Assembly: GCA_937967665.1 (NCBI GenBank)
Contig: CALBSZ010000479.1
Span: 1 to 9,297, forward strand
DNA from: an uncultured Planctomycetaceae bacterium
GTDB taxonomy: Bacteria > Planctomycetota > Planctomycetia > Pirellulales > Pirellulaceae
DNA: 9,297 nucleotides
Direction: 5' to 3'
This document shows, in pieces, positions 1 to 6,978 of this stretch (its first letter is position 1; every line of letters starts with the position of its first letter). The notes beneath the pieces are model-generated. The model searched no databases. It was given only the letters and a program-made list of their open reading frames with translations, and was not told where the DNA came from. The translations under genes were made by a program, and so were the position numbers.

Positions 1-740
1 CCCAGGTCGATAACGATGACACGGCCCACGATCTGCGCCAGCGGCTCGTCGACCTGGGAAAGTTGCTCCACGGAATCATCCGCATGCAATTGGACACGCC
101 CAACTATGGGGCCAGCAATCCCGAGCGCGGTGCTGTCCTCGATTTTCTCGACTTCTCGCTGAACGATAGTCCTTGGTTGGAGACGCAGTTTGCGGAGATT
201 CTCAAGCTCGACGACAATCAGGAGCAACTGCGGCGGATACAGCAGATCGTCGACTGGGAAGACCCAGGTCCGGGTGGATTCTATGACGATCTAGGACACG
301 TTGGCCGTCAACCGCATCTTCTGCCTGCGATGCGTGAGAAGATCTGGGAACTCGATCCCGGTTACGTCAGCTCTTCGCAATCAGAATTTGGCAACAGGGT
401 CGACAGAACGACATTGAAATTGAATGAGGGAAGGCTCTCCTGGGCGAATCAAGCGGAAACGCTCTTCGGCACACCGCTGAGAATGCGCTACACGGGTCTC
501 GATCCGTCGGCGAAGTACCGCTTACGCGTGTCTTACGCCGGGCGCTTCCGCGCGACGATGCGGTTACTTGCCGACCAAAAGTACGAAGTCCACGGCCCGC
601 TCCCACAACCGCCCAATCCGTGGCCTGTCGAATTCGACATCCCACAAGCCGCCACCGCCGACGGCGTGCTGGATCTCCAATGGGAACTGCTTGCCCAGCG
701 AGGTTGCCAGGTCGCGGAGGTCTGGCTGATCAAGCAATGA
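1..740 (+). CDS. C-terminal part of a large secreted-type protein of unknown function (5' end outside window)
   Basis: The frame read from base 3 is open to the left edge and ends at a TGA at 738-740, so about 245 C-terminal residues are seen. A TTG at 63 could be called as a start, but the frame continues upstream with protein-like sequence (QVDNDDTAHDLRQRL), so I treat the gene as truncated by the window. The visible part has a helical, acidic segment with the motif DPGPGGFYDDLG, then a beta-rich tail (YTGLDPSAKYRLRVSYAG to the end, CQVAEVWLIKQ). The tail looks like a beta-sandwich module of the kind found on planctomycete extracellular carbohydrate-active proteins. I recall similar C-termini in large planctomycete hypothetical proteins but cannot name the family, and any catalytic domain lies outside. 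The next gene starts 237 bp downstream with no clear terminator between. The coding call is firm and the function is unknown. Confidence 0.85.
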   Translation, partial: QVDNDDTAHDLRQRLVDLGKLLHGIIRMQLDTPNYGASNPERGAVLDFLDFSLNDSPWLETQFAEILKLDDNQEQLRRIQQIVDWEDPGPGGFYDDLGHVGRQPHLLPAMREKIWELDPGYVSSSQSEFGNRVDRTTLKLNEGRLSWANQAETLFGTPLRMRYTGLDPSAKYRLRVSYAGRFRATMRLLADQKYEVHGPLPQPPNPWPVEFDIPQAATADGVLDLQWELLAQRGCQVAEVWLIKQ

Positions 741-977
741 CATAGTGACTGATTCTGTGACTCCCACGCAGGAAGACGACGACTACCAGGACTTAACTCA
801 TCAACGCCTCGGCCACGGACGGCTATTTGGCGTTGTGAAGCGTCAATTTGATTGCCGGCCCGGTCCCGGAATGTTATTTTTGACTGTGCCCACAGAACCA
901 TTTCCTTTTACCGCTCTGGGTAATACGACTTACGTCGGTGGGCCAGTATCCGTTCGCGTAGCGCGCTGGACAGACAA

Positions 978-2966
978 ATGACCAAAGGCAAATACCAGTG
1001 GACGGTGGACGATCAATCCGAATTATCACAGCGTCGCGGCCGTTGGCCGTTGGTAATTGCATTGGCCCTCGTGGCCGGACTGGCTGTGGTGTTTGTCGTC
1101 AGCAACCTCGAGTTTGGATCACCGGAACGCGCAAACGGTAGCGGGACCAGACGGCTGACGTTTTTCAATGCGTCGCAATCGGGGAGTTCACCGCAGCGTA
1201 CACCGCATATCAATGTCTGGTGGGACGACATTCCCGCTGGCCTGCGGGAAATGACGGGCCAGTCCGATAGCGCGTCCAGCAATATCCACCCGGGGGACTA
1301 TGCGGGGCCGGAATCCTGCCGCGAGTGTCACCAGGAAAACTACGACGGTTGGTCGCATCATCCGCACCGGTGGATGAACGCGCTGGCCGATTCATCCACC
1401 GTTGTCGGTGACTTCTCCGGCAAGAGCATTTCGTATCTCGGTGGGACGGTGACGTTTTTTCAGGAGAACGGCGAATATCGCATGCGTCTGGAACGCGAAG
1501 AAACGCAAACCTATGCGATTCATCAAACGATCGGCTCGCGATTCTTTCAGTACTACGTCGGCAAGCAGATCGATGGGGCGGAACCCGCAGATCAACGGAC
1601 CGATCGGCAGCGATTCGACCACGTTTTGCCGTTAGGCTACTGGATCGAGCCTGGAGAATGGGTGCCGATTGTCAACGTCGCCCATGAAGAAGCGCCGGAT
1701 GGCCGACGGATGGACCCATTCGACGCGAAAAGCTACGAAACGAACTTCTGTGATTACGCCGATGCCTGCGATGCCTGTCACACGACAAGCCCCATGGGTG
1801 ATTTGCTGTCGGGTAACGCTAACCAGTTGGCCCGCGAAGTCCCTGTCGACATCCACTGGGAGGTCGCGAATTACTTGGCAAAAGAACGCCCCAACTGGTT
1901 GCCGCCCCGACACAGATCCCTCCCTGACGATCAAGCGGTTGGGCTACTCAACTCGCTCGATGCAATCCCAGCGTCGGAGCATGCAGTCACACTGGGAATC
2001 AGCTGTGAGTCGTGTCATCTGGGTTGCCGCGAGCATGCCGAGAACCCCAAAATCCTCCCCGCGTTCTTCCCGCACAGTCCACACTTGCGTTCCGGATCGG
2101 CGGACAAACCGACCGACCTGGGACGGACGCACGACAACGTCAACTGGGCCTGCGGCCGATGTCACTCCGGCGAGCGTCCCCAGTTCGCCGCCGGAATGTC
2201 GACCTGGCACTCGACCGAATACTCCTACGCCATGCGGGGCAGCTGCTACAGCCAGCTAAAGTGCATCGACTGCCATAACCCGCATCAGGCGATTGGTCAC
2301 AAATGGTCGTCGACACCGGCCAAGGACGACGCACGCTGCATCAAGTGCCATCAGCAATTTGCGTCGAGTGAAGCACAAGCCGCGCACTCGCATCATCAGC
2401 CGGGCAGCGAGGGGAGTCGTTGCATGAACTGCCACATGCCCCGCATCAACGAGGGTTTACAGGACGTCGTTCGCACGCACACGATTTTCTCGCCGACGAA
2501 TACCGAAATGATTTACGCCAATCATCCGAATGCGTGCAATCAATGCCATACAGACAAGTCGATCGACTGGACGATTGACCATTTAGAGAAATGGTATGGC
2601 TCGAAATTCGACGCCTACAGACTACAGGATCAATATGCGAACCGCACGCAGTCAGCTGCATTGGGTTGGCTGCAGAGTGAGAACGAAGCCGTTCGGAAGG
2701 TTGCCGCGGATGCCCTGTTCCGTACGAAATCCAGATGGGATGGGGACACGACAATTCAAAACACACTGATCAACGCGCTGGACGATCCGTATCTGATAAA
2801 CCGTCAATTCGCGAGTCGCGGATTCGAAAGCATGCTGGGCGTGAAGCTACGGGATTATGGCTACCGTTTCTACATGACTCCGGAAGAACGCGAAAAACCA
2901 ATGGCCGAACTGCGAAAGGTGCTCCGGGCCGCATTCGCAGAAACGACGCCTCAAGAGGACGAATGA
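978..2966 (+). CDS. Membrane-anchored octaheme c-type cytochrome with helical-repeat C-terminus
   Basis: This 662-residue protein carries eight CXXCH heme c sites, with first Cys at residues 114, 264, 343, 392, 429, 454, 482 and 520. Residues 24-42 form a single membrane anchor after a basic cytoplasmic start (QRRGRW), so the hemes should lie in the periplasm. The first site sits in a CRECH-x4-Y-x2-W-x2-HHPH context, as in cytochrome c554-like multiheme proteins, where downstream His residues can be distal ligands. The last site is followed by a helical tail (about 555-655) resembling HEAT-type repeats. Extra cysteines at 258, 350 and 423 are outside CXXCH motifs. The probable role is electron transfer or a redox reaction in the periplasm; I see nothing that fixes a substrate and would not call it hydroxylamine oxidoreductase or nitrite reductase. 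The ATG at 978 has no strong Shine-Dalgarno sequence; an in-frame stop at 921-923 bounds any earlier start. The gene stands alone, 237 bp after the previous one and convergent with the next. Confidence 0.93.
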   Translation: MTKGKYQWTVDDQSELSQRRGRWPLVIALALVAGLAVVFVVSNLEFGSPERANGSGTRRLTFFNASQSGSSPQRTPHINVWWDDIPAGLREMTGQSDSASSNIHPGDYAGPESCRECHQENYDGWSHHPHRWMNALADSSTVVGDFSGKSISYLGGTVTFFQENGEYRMRLEREETQTYAIHQTIGSRFFQYYVGKQIDGAEPADQRTDRQRFDHVLPLGYWIEPGEWVPIVNVAHEEAPDGRRMDPFDAKSYETNFCDYADACDACHTTSPMGDLLSGNANQLAREVPVDIHWEVANYLAKERPNWLPPRHRSLPDDQAVGLLNSLDAIPASEHAVTLGISCESCHLGCREHAENPKILPAFFPHSPHLRSGSADKPTDLGRTHDNVNWACGRCHSGERPQFAAGMSTWHSTEYSYAMRGSCYSQLKCIDCHNPHQAIGHKWSSTPAKDDARCIKCHQQFASSEAQAAHSHHQPGSEGSRCMNCHMPRINEGLQDVVRTHTIFSPTNTEMIYANHPNACNQCHTDKSIDWTIDHLEKWYGSKFDAYRLQDQYANRTQSAALGWLQSENEAVRKVAADALFRTKSRWDGDTTIQNTLINALDDPYLINRQFASRGFESMLGVKLRDYGYRFYMTPEEREKPMAELRKVLRAAFAETTPQEDE

Positions 2967-3128
2967 ACGAAATCCTGAGAGGGGTGTCTTTGCCGGCGGA
3001 GAGGTATTGATCCTTGAAATTCCCGGGATTGGCGATCAACACCGCCGCAAGAAGACATCCCGTGAAATCCGCCGCCGCCGCGTCACGCTCGCGTTGGAAT
3101 CATCCTGGAAAGAGCGCTTTTGCCGACT

Positions 3129-3902
3129 TCATTTGGTCCCGTCGCCTTGAGCGGACCCTTCCATGTTCGCGACGGCCGCCTCGAGTGCAGGGGCGGTTTT
3201 CGGGTTGGTAAAGTAGGGTTTGAATCTCGGTTCCGACTTAAGTCGCTCCGCATCGCTGAATCCCGCGTCCATCAGCTTGTTTATCGCATCGAGGAACAAG
3301 CCGGTATCCGATCCTTGAGGGTAAAGACCGTCCAGGCGCGCGCGGTTGAAATAGACCTCTTGGCAAAGCTGCATCTCCTCTTCGGACAAGTCCGGATAGC
3401 TTTCCCGCAAACGGTCAATCTCCAGACAGGCCGAACGAATGGCGACCGCCATGTCGAATTCATATTCGTCGCGGATGTTTCCGTGTTCGTCCGTTGGTTC
3501 TTTGGCGAAGAATGAGGCCAGCTGCGCCCTGCAGTATGCGACCTTGGCCTCACGATGTTCGGGGACCAGCGTCAACAGACTCATTGACAGCTCGACAGCC
3601 TCGTCGGTTTTTTTCGGATCCTGTTTTGACGCCTCCAGAAGTTCGTAAACCTTTGGTAACTGCTCCTCAACCTTGGCTTCCTTCTCCCGGATCTGTTCCG
3701 GAGTATCGGGCGGAGGCATCGGAAATCTTTTTTTGACTTCGTCGATCTGCGCCTGGGCGGCCTTCTTGTTGTATTCTTGCGAACCACTCTCTCCACCACC
3801 ACAACCGGCGACAACAAAAAAAACAGTACAGATCAAGCTTCGTACGACCACGGGTGCCCAACCTGGTGATGCCAGCGCAACGGGGCGGTCGACCATCGAC
3901 AT
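3129..3902 (-). CDS. Lipoprotein with TPR-like helical repeats, function unknown
   Basis: The frame ends at 3129 and encodes a protein with a hydrophobic segment (SLICTVFFVVAGC) ending in a lipobox, so a lipid-anchored envelope protein is likely. The mature part is nearly all helical: a charged linker rich in Lys and Glu, then TPR-like segments (DEAVELSMSLLTLVPEHREA; YEFDMAVAIRSACLEIDRL). The tail ends in a motif of the form GFSDAERLKSEPRFKPYF, as seen at the ends of planctomycete TPR proteins. I chose the ATG at 3902, giving a 34-residue signal peptide including the lipid Cys. An ATG at 3896 or a GTG at 3851, which gives a more usual 17-residue signal, are alternatives. The frame stays open up to 4208, but that extension is Arg- and Pro-rich without lipoprotein character and is probably non-coding. 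It is convergent with the cytochrome gene. The likely role is protein-protein contact in the envelope; no enzyme signature is seen. Confidence 0.82.
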   Translation of the reverse strand: MSMVDRPVALASPGWAPVVVRSLICTVFFVVAGCGGGESGSQEYNKKAAQAQIDEVKKRFPMPPPDTPEQIREKEAKVEEQLPKVYELLEASKQDPKKTDEAVELSMSLLTLVPEHREAKVAYCRAQLASFFAKEPTDEHGNIRDEYEFDMAVAIRSACLEIDRLRESYPDLSEEEMQLCQEVYFNRARLDGLYPQGSDTGLFLDAINKLMDAGFSDAERLKSEPRFKPYFTNPKTAPALEAAVANMEGSAQGDGTK

Positions 3903-4060
3903 ATACCGATGACGGTCGAACCGACATAGCCGATTCTGGTGGTCCGACAGTCCCCGATCATAGCCCGGCTTGATGGAAACTGTGACTGAGTCGTTGAATG
4001 ATCTGGCGGTTTCGTGCGACACGGTAGACTCGTCAAAAAGGGCGGGGTTGCCGAGAGGTG

Positions 4061-4102
4061 TAATCAAGCAGACGTCACCAAAAAAGCACAAGAGCTTGAT
4101 TA
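4061..4102. repeat. Nine-bp perfect inverted repeat with 24-nt spacer
   Basis: TAATCAAGC (4061-4069) is repeated as its exact complement GCTTGATTA (4094-4102). In the minus-strand transcript it would form a stem in the leader of the lipoprotein gene. No T-run follows on either strand, so a terminator is unlikely. It could be a protein-binding dyad or chance. Confidence 0.4.
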
Positions 4103-4127
4103 TGATCGGATCCCTGCAGGCGTGCAA
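4099..4127 (-). promoter_or_regulatory. Possible sigma70-like promoter for the 3129-3902 lipoprotein gene
   Basis: On the minus strand, TTGCAC (4127-4122) and CATAAT (4104-4099) are 17 bp apart. The -10 box matches consensus at five of six positions, the -35 box at only three. It would give a leader of about 190 nt. The -10 box overlaps one arm of the inverted repeat at 4061-4102. This is inferred from spacing and consensus only. Confidence 0.25.
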
Positions 4128-4296
4128 GCTCCCGGCGTGTGATTTCGCGGGGTCGCGCACACCCAGAGCAATGAGTGCAAGCCTTGTCGTACCGCGCGAT
4201 TCAGGCACTCACAATGCGGAACGGCGATGTCCACGTTCGACCTTCAGCCTCTTCCAACATCGAGGAGCGCATCCCCTTCTGCATCGATGCAACTTC

Positions 4297-4333
4297 TTGG
4301 AAATTTCTGCGGAAACTTTGCGGAAACTCTGCG
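4297..4333. repeat. Short tandem repeat, 11-bp period
   Basis: Three consecutive 11-bp units are seen: TTGGAAATTTC (4297-4307), TGCGGAAACTT (4308-4318) and TGCGGAAACTC (4319-4329), followed by a partial TGCG. Units two and three differ at one base; the first is more diverged. The period is close to one DNA helical turn. No function can be assigned. Confidence 0.6.
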
Positions 4334-4504
4334 ATCGATTCGTTGCGTATCCTGGGGTGTTCCGCCGTCGGTTGCCCCAAGCGACGCGCCTCAACATGAC
4401 CACTCATCCGACAGCAGGAGGCAAACGCGGCCGATCTTTGGAACACCGTGCTCAGAACGATATCCGCAAGAAACATGGCAAAATCGTTCACGGAACCGTC
4501 GATT

Positions 4505-4582
4505 AGCCCATCGGGTTTCCCTAACACTTCAGCCCGGTGGGTTTTCTTAACAATTCAGCCCGGCGGAATTCTTAAAAATAAA
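4505..4582. repeat. Degenerate 26-bp tandem repeat, three copies
   Basis: Three head-to-tail units begin with AGCCC at 4505, 4531 and 4557. Copies one and two agree at 20 of 26 positions by hand alignment. Copy three needs a one-base gap and ends in AT-rich sequence. In copies one and two, AGCCC can pair with the downstream GGGTT across a three-base loop (C-G, G-U and A-U pairs), so each could form a small hairpin. The array sits just upstream of the promoter of the DUF1559 gene. It may be a dispersed planctomycete intergenic repeat or a regulatory array; this window alone cannot decide. Confidence 0.6.
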
Positions 4583-4594
4583 TGAATATTCCTG

Positions 4595-4623
4595 TTGAAC
4601 GGCAATTACAACCAGGGTATGCT
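4595..4623 (+). promoter_or_regulatory. Predicted sigma70-like promoter of the DUF1559 gene
   Basis: TTGAAC (4595-4600) and TATGCT (4618-4623) are separated by exactly 17 bp, each matching consensus at four of six positions. An AT-rich block at 4566-4592 lies just upstream where an UP element would be. Transcription would start near 4630, giving a leader of roughly 210 nt before the ATG at 4840. Inferred from sequence only. Confidence 0.5.
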
Positions 4624-4839
4624 GACCTGAAATTTTAGCGTTAATTTCCAATGCCCGAATCGGGGTGCAAGCGTCTGACGAATCCAAAGCCCCCGTGCGA
4701 CAAACGCAGGACCATTTACTTCGCGCCCCACCCTGCCGCTTTTGTGGGTATTAGCTTTGAGTCTTGCTCACGTCCTAGTTGCTTATCAGTACATGTTGTC
4801 CCTTTGTTCCTGGTTCATAATCATTGAGGAGAACGTCGT

Positions 4840-5937
4840 ATGAATTCCAAGAAACGTGGTTTTACGCTGATTGAATTGTTGGTGGTGATTGCCATCATTG
4901 CGATTCTGATTGCGTTGCTTCTTCCAGCGGTGCAGCAGGCCCGCGAAGCAGCACGCCGCACGCAGTGTCGGAACAATCTGAAGCAAATCGGCCTGGCGAT
5001 GCACAACTATCACGACGTTCACATGTCCTTTCCGATAGGGCGGATGGTTCCCTCGAAGTTGCCGAACGGCGATCCCCGGGAATGCTGGTATGGCTGGGTG
5101 TCGCCGCTGTATCACGTTCTGCCGATGATTGATCAGGTCAATGTTTGGAATAATCTTGATCACAATAACACGCGTGTTCGAAAAGGCTCGCCGCTCTGCA
5201 TTGCAAACGCTTTTGTGACCGACCTTCCGCTCCCGGCGTTCATGTGCCCATCCGATCCCAACCACATAACCGGCGTCAACACGAACAGCTACCGCGCCAA
5301 CTGGGGCGTTACTGTCGCCGGCGGGCGAAATTTCGGTGACCAGGAGGGGGTAGATCCAGTCTTCACACCACGTGTTGCGGCAGAAATGGACGGCGCACTG
5401 GGGGGCGCGTTCTGCGATCGCGTACGCAGCAGTCGCGATTTCCGGGATGGCACCTCAAATACTTGCCTGTACGCTGAGCGGCTCATCGGCACCCGCGACA
5501 ATTCCTCCCTCGGCAAAGGGAACTACATGTATCGTACCGGCGGATCAAATATCATCACCACGGCCAACGCTGCTGCGAACACCACTGCAGCTGTCGTCGC
5601 CGCCTGTGCCGCTGGGGACCCCACAGATCCCGCAAACTATAGGACCGATTTCGGCTGGACGAGTGGCGATGACCCCGCTTGGTATTACTCAACGTATCAG
5701 CATGGAGCCTACAACCACATTTATACGCCCAATGCTGAACTCCCCGACTGCGGGGCCGGTTCTATTCCGGACTCCCCTCATGAAGTCGCAATCATGACCG
5801 CTCGTAGTCGGCACACCGGCGGCGTGCAATGCGTCCTCGCCGACGGAAGTGTCCGATTCGTAAACGACAGCATCGACCTGAGCGTCTGGCAAGCGGCCGG
5901 TACTCGCGCCGGTGGTGAAGTTCTCGGTGAATGGTAG
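4840..5937 (+). CDS. DUF1559 family protein with type IV pilin-like N-terminus
   Basis: This 365-residue protein starts with the prepilin cleavage and methylation signal KKRG^FTLIE (cleavage after Gly7, Glu at mature position 5), followed by a hydrophobic helix to about residue 29. The segment VQQAREAARRTQCRNNLKQIGLAMHNYHD is the standard opening of the planctomycete DUF1559 (SBP_bac_10) domain. The C-terminus carries the H-X9-DG motif (His325, Asp335-Gly336), as in full-length members. Length and both ends look normal, so the gene appears intact. Such proteins are expected to be processed by a prepilin peptidase and exported through a type II secretion or pilus-like machine; they occur in many copies per planctomycete genome and their function is unknown. 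The start is secured by GAGGAG at 4826-4831, eight bases from the ATG. A predicted promoter lies about 215 bp upstream, and two hairpins close the transcript. A small lipoprotein gene follows, a usual neighbour of this family. Confidence 0.97.
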   Translation: MNSKKRGFTLIELLVVIAIIAILIALLLPAVQQAREAARRTQCRNNLKQIGLAMHNYHDVHMSFPIGRMVPSKLPNGDPRECWYGWVSPLYHVLPMIDQVNVWNNLDHNNTRVRKGSPLCIANAFVTDLPLPAFMCPSDPNHITGVNTNSYRANWGVTVAGGRNFGDQEGVDPVFTPRVAAEMDGALGGAFCDRVRSSRDFRDGTSNTCLYAERLIGTRDNSSLGKGNYMYRTGGSNIITTANAAANTTAAVVAACAAGDPTDPANYRTDFGWTSGDDPAWYYSTYQHGAYNHIYTPNAELPDCGAGSIPDSPHEVAIMTARSRHTGGVQCVLADGSVRFVNDSIDLSVWQAAGTRAGGEVLGEW

Positions 5938-5962
5938 GGAAGTTGAGGCTAAAGAGTTTGAT

Positions 5963-5994
5963 TCCTTCGCGACCGCAGATGCGGTCGGGAAGGA
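5963..5994. repeat. Imperfect hairpin 25 bp after the DUF1559 stop
   Basis: Fifteen-base arms (5963-5977 and 5980-5994) pair with a single G-G mismatch (5969/5988), around a very short loop. The inner part GACCGCA / TGCGGTC is perfect. The nearest T-run comes only after about seven bases (TACTTTT), so it is not a textbook intrinsic terminator. It could protect the 3' end of the mRNA or act with the next hairpin. Confidence 0.6.
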
Positions 5995-6019
5995 CCGTGA
6001 TACTTTTGCGTGCATCATT

Positions 6020-6051
6020 GCTTCCGACTGCAATTGCAGTCGGAAGCTTTT
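6020..6051 (+). terminator. Rho-independent-type terminator: 28-bp perfect palindrome plus T-run
   Basis: GCTTCCGACTGCAA (6020-6033) is followed directly by its exact reverse complement (6034-6047). In RNA this gives a stem of about 12 bp with a four-base AAUU loop, followed at once by TTTT. It lies 82 bp after the DUF1559 stop and should end its transcript, largely separating it from the lipoprotein gene at 6234. The plus strand has the better T-run; on the minus strand the downstream flank is less T-rich. Confidence 0.78.
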
Positions 6052-6233
6052 CCGTTTGAATTGGCCGCTCGCAGATTTGCATGCCTTTCCGCTTGTTTTC
6101 TGACGCACTTCAAGCGGGCCGCGCCACGGAACCGGGATCGATCAAAAGGATCGGCTTGGATCAATGGTGAGCCAGCGAGATCGTGGCGGCGTGATTCGGA
6201 TTTCGCGACATACGACTTCATAGGGATAGAACG

Positions 6234-6629
6234 ATGATTAACGGCCTTCGTTTGACGGGTTTCTTGTGCACCGCCCTTTTGCTGGTGGGTTGCGGGGAAA
6301 GTCGCACAAACATGGACACGCGAAACTACTACGGCGCGTTCAACATGATTGTTTCAGAAGTCGAGAACATGCAACAGCAGGTCAATTCTGAGTATTACCG
6401 GGGCCAAACCAGCCCGGTTGAGGACCAACTGGGGAGCGCCATCTACGCCTTTATGCGAAACGAGGACGTTAAAGGGACGCCGCTGGAAGCCGAGGCGCAG
6501 AAATTGGCGGATAAGGAACAAGAGATCTTGAAGATTTGGAGATCTCGGGACGGGTCGGTGGAGAAAATCAGAGCCGCCGCCAAGGAAATGCAGGACCAAG
6601 TCGATCACATGAAAACGATGATCGAGTGA
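6234..6629 (+). CDS. Small lipoprotein with coiled-coil-like C-terminus, function unknown
   Basis: This 131-residue protein has a short signal peptide (MINGLRLTGFLCTALLLVGC) whose lipobox LVGC places the lipid-modified Cys at residue 20. The mature part is Glu-, Gln- and Lys-rich and strongly helical; the last 60 residues (AEAQKLADKEQEIL, then IRAAAKEMQDQVDHMKTMIE) look like one long amphipathic or coiled-coil helix. AGGGA at 6222-6226, seven bases before the ATG, supports the start. Small lipoproteins like this often follow DUF1559 genes in planctomycetes, so a role at the same secretion or envelope site is a fair guess, but here a strong terminator lies between the two genes. A weak inverted repeat at 6632-6655 (TCCCC/GGGGA) follows the stop. 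No catalytic motif is visible. Confidence 0.85.
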   Translation: MINGLRLTGFLCTALLLVGCGESRTNMDTRNYYGAFNMIVSEVENMQQQVNSEYYRGQTSPVEDQLGSAIYAFMRNEDVKGTPLEAEAQKLADKEQEILKIWRSRDGSVEKIRAAAKEMQDQVDHMKTMIE

Positions 6630-6756
6630 GTTCCCCCGTCAACACGGTCAGGGGATTCTGGATTTCCGTTGCTGATCCAGGCCTCCGGTGGTTTGCTTTT
6701 CTGCATCCTGGAGCGAGGGCGGTAGACGGCGACCACCTCCATGTGACCACGGCGAC

Positions 6757-6978
6757 TCAGTGAATTGGCGCATTGATTCTGGCCGAAAAGACTGAAGTTC
6801 GTGCTTTGCTTACGCCGTCCGGCCGAAGTGCTTCTGTGACGTTGGCTGATTTGAACCGTGGTGGTAACGTCTGCTCGCTGACCCCCGGCTTCCGCACGTT
6901 CTCCGCCACCGAAGTCCCGGATTCACGCGGCCACCGTGTCAACGTAATCTGCCCTTCCGTGTTACGTGTGCGCTTCAT
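6757..6978 (-). pseudogene. Decayed IS3-family transposase OrfA fragment
   Basis: Reading the minus strand from the ATG at 6978, the translation starts MKRTRNTEGQI, then ESGTSVAENVRKPGVSEQT and RFK. This matches the well-known N-terminus of IS3-family OrfA (consensus form MKRTR-x-TE-x-QI, then E-x-GT-x-VAE-x2-RK-x-GISEQTFYRWKKK), a helix-turn-helix protein that binds the IS ends. The recognition helix has decayed: the expected FYRWKK is LPPRFK. After about residue 55 the similarity is lost and a stop comes at 6757, at about 73 residues instead of the usual 85-100. No OrfB with a DDE integrase core follows, so the element cannot move itself. The remnant ribosome-binding sequence AAGGCGG lies upstream of the ATG. 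The frame continues upstream of 6978 as an artefact across the DUF1501 gene. The identification rests on motif memory, not a search. Confidence 0.75.

Larger units (their letters stand above)
3903..4594. other. Gene-poor stretch between divergent genes
   Basis: Between the lipoprotein start (3902, minus) and the DUF1559 promoter (4595, plus) no reading frame has a convincing protein. Open frames on both strands (for example 3970-4506 plus and 4209-4527 minus) have low-complexity, Arg/Ser-rich translations, overlap each other and lack recognisable motifs or ribosome-binding sites. The stretch contains the inverted repeat at 4061-4102, the 11-bp tandem repeat at 4297-4333, the 26-bp tandem repeat at 4505-4582 and an AT-rich block at 4566-4592. 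It may hold a decayed gene; I cannot identify one. Confidence 0.5.

Noticed and set aside
1..58. Perfect 10-bp inverted repeat (CCCAGGTCGA at 1-10, complement at 49-58)
   Set aside because: It lies inside coding sequence, with a 38-base spacer; probably chance from codon use.
745..981. A 78-residue plus-strand frame ending in a 4-bp overlap with the cytochrome start
   Set aside because: GTG start without ribosome-binding site and no recognisable sequence; the overlap alone is not enough evidence for a gene.
2967..3128. Search for a shared terminator between the convergent cytochrome and lipoprotein genes
   Set aside because: Only a short CCCGGG-centred palindrome near 3020 was found, without a T-run.
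3903..4208. N-terminal extension of the lipoprotein frame up to 4208
   Set aside because: It would put about 100 residues before the signal peptide, which does not fit a lipoprotein, and its composition is not protein-like.
3970..4506. A 178-residue plus-strand frame
   Set aside because: It overlaps the leader of the lipoprotein gene and an equally long minus-strand frame; no motif or ribosome-binding site is seen.
4209..4527. A 108-residue minus-strand frame in the gene-poor stretch
   Set aside because: The translation is low in recognisable structure and partly made of the 11-bp repeat; it may be decayed DNA but cannot be named.
6089..6117. Seven-bp inverted repeat CCGCTTG / CAAGCGG
   Set aside because: Short arms, 15-base loop and no T-run; too weak to call.
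6136..6162. Four GATC sites within 27 bp upstream of the small lipoprotein gene
   Set aside because: No replication-origin features nearby; likely chance.
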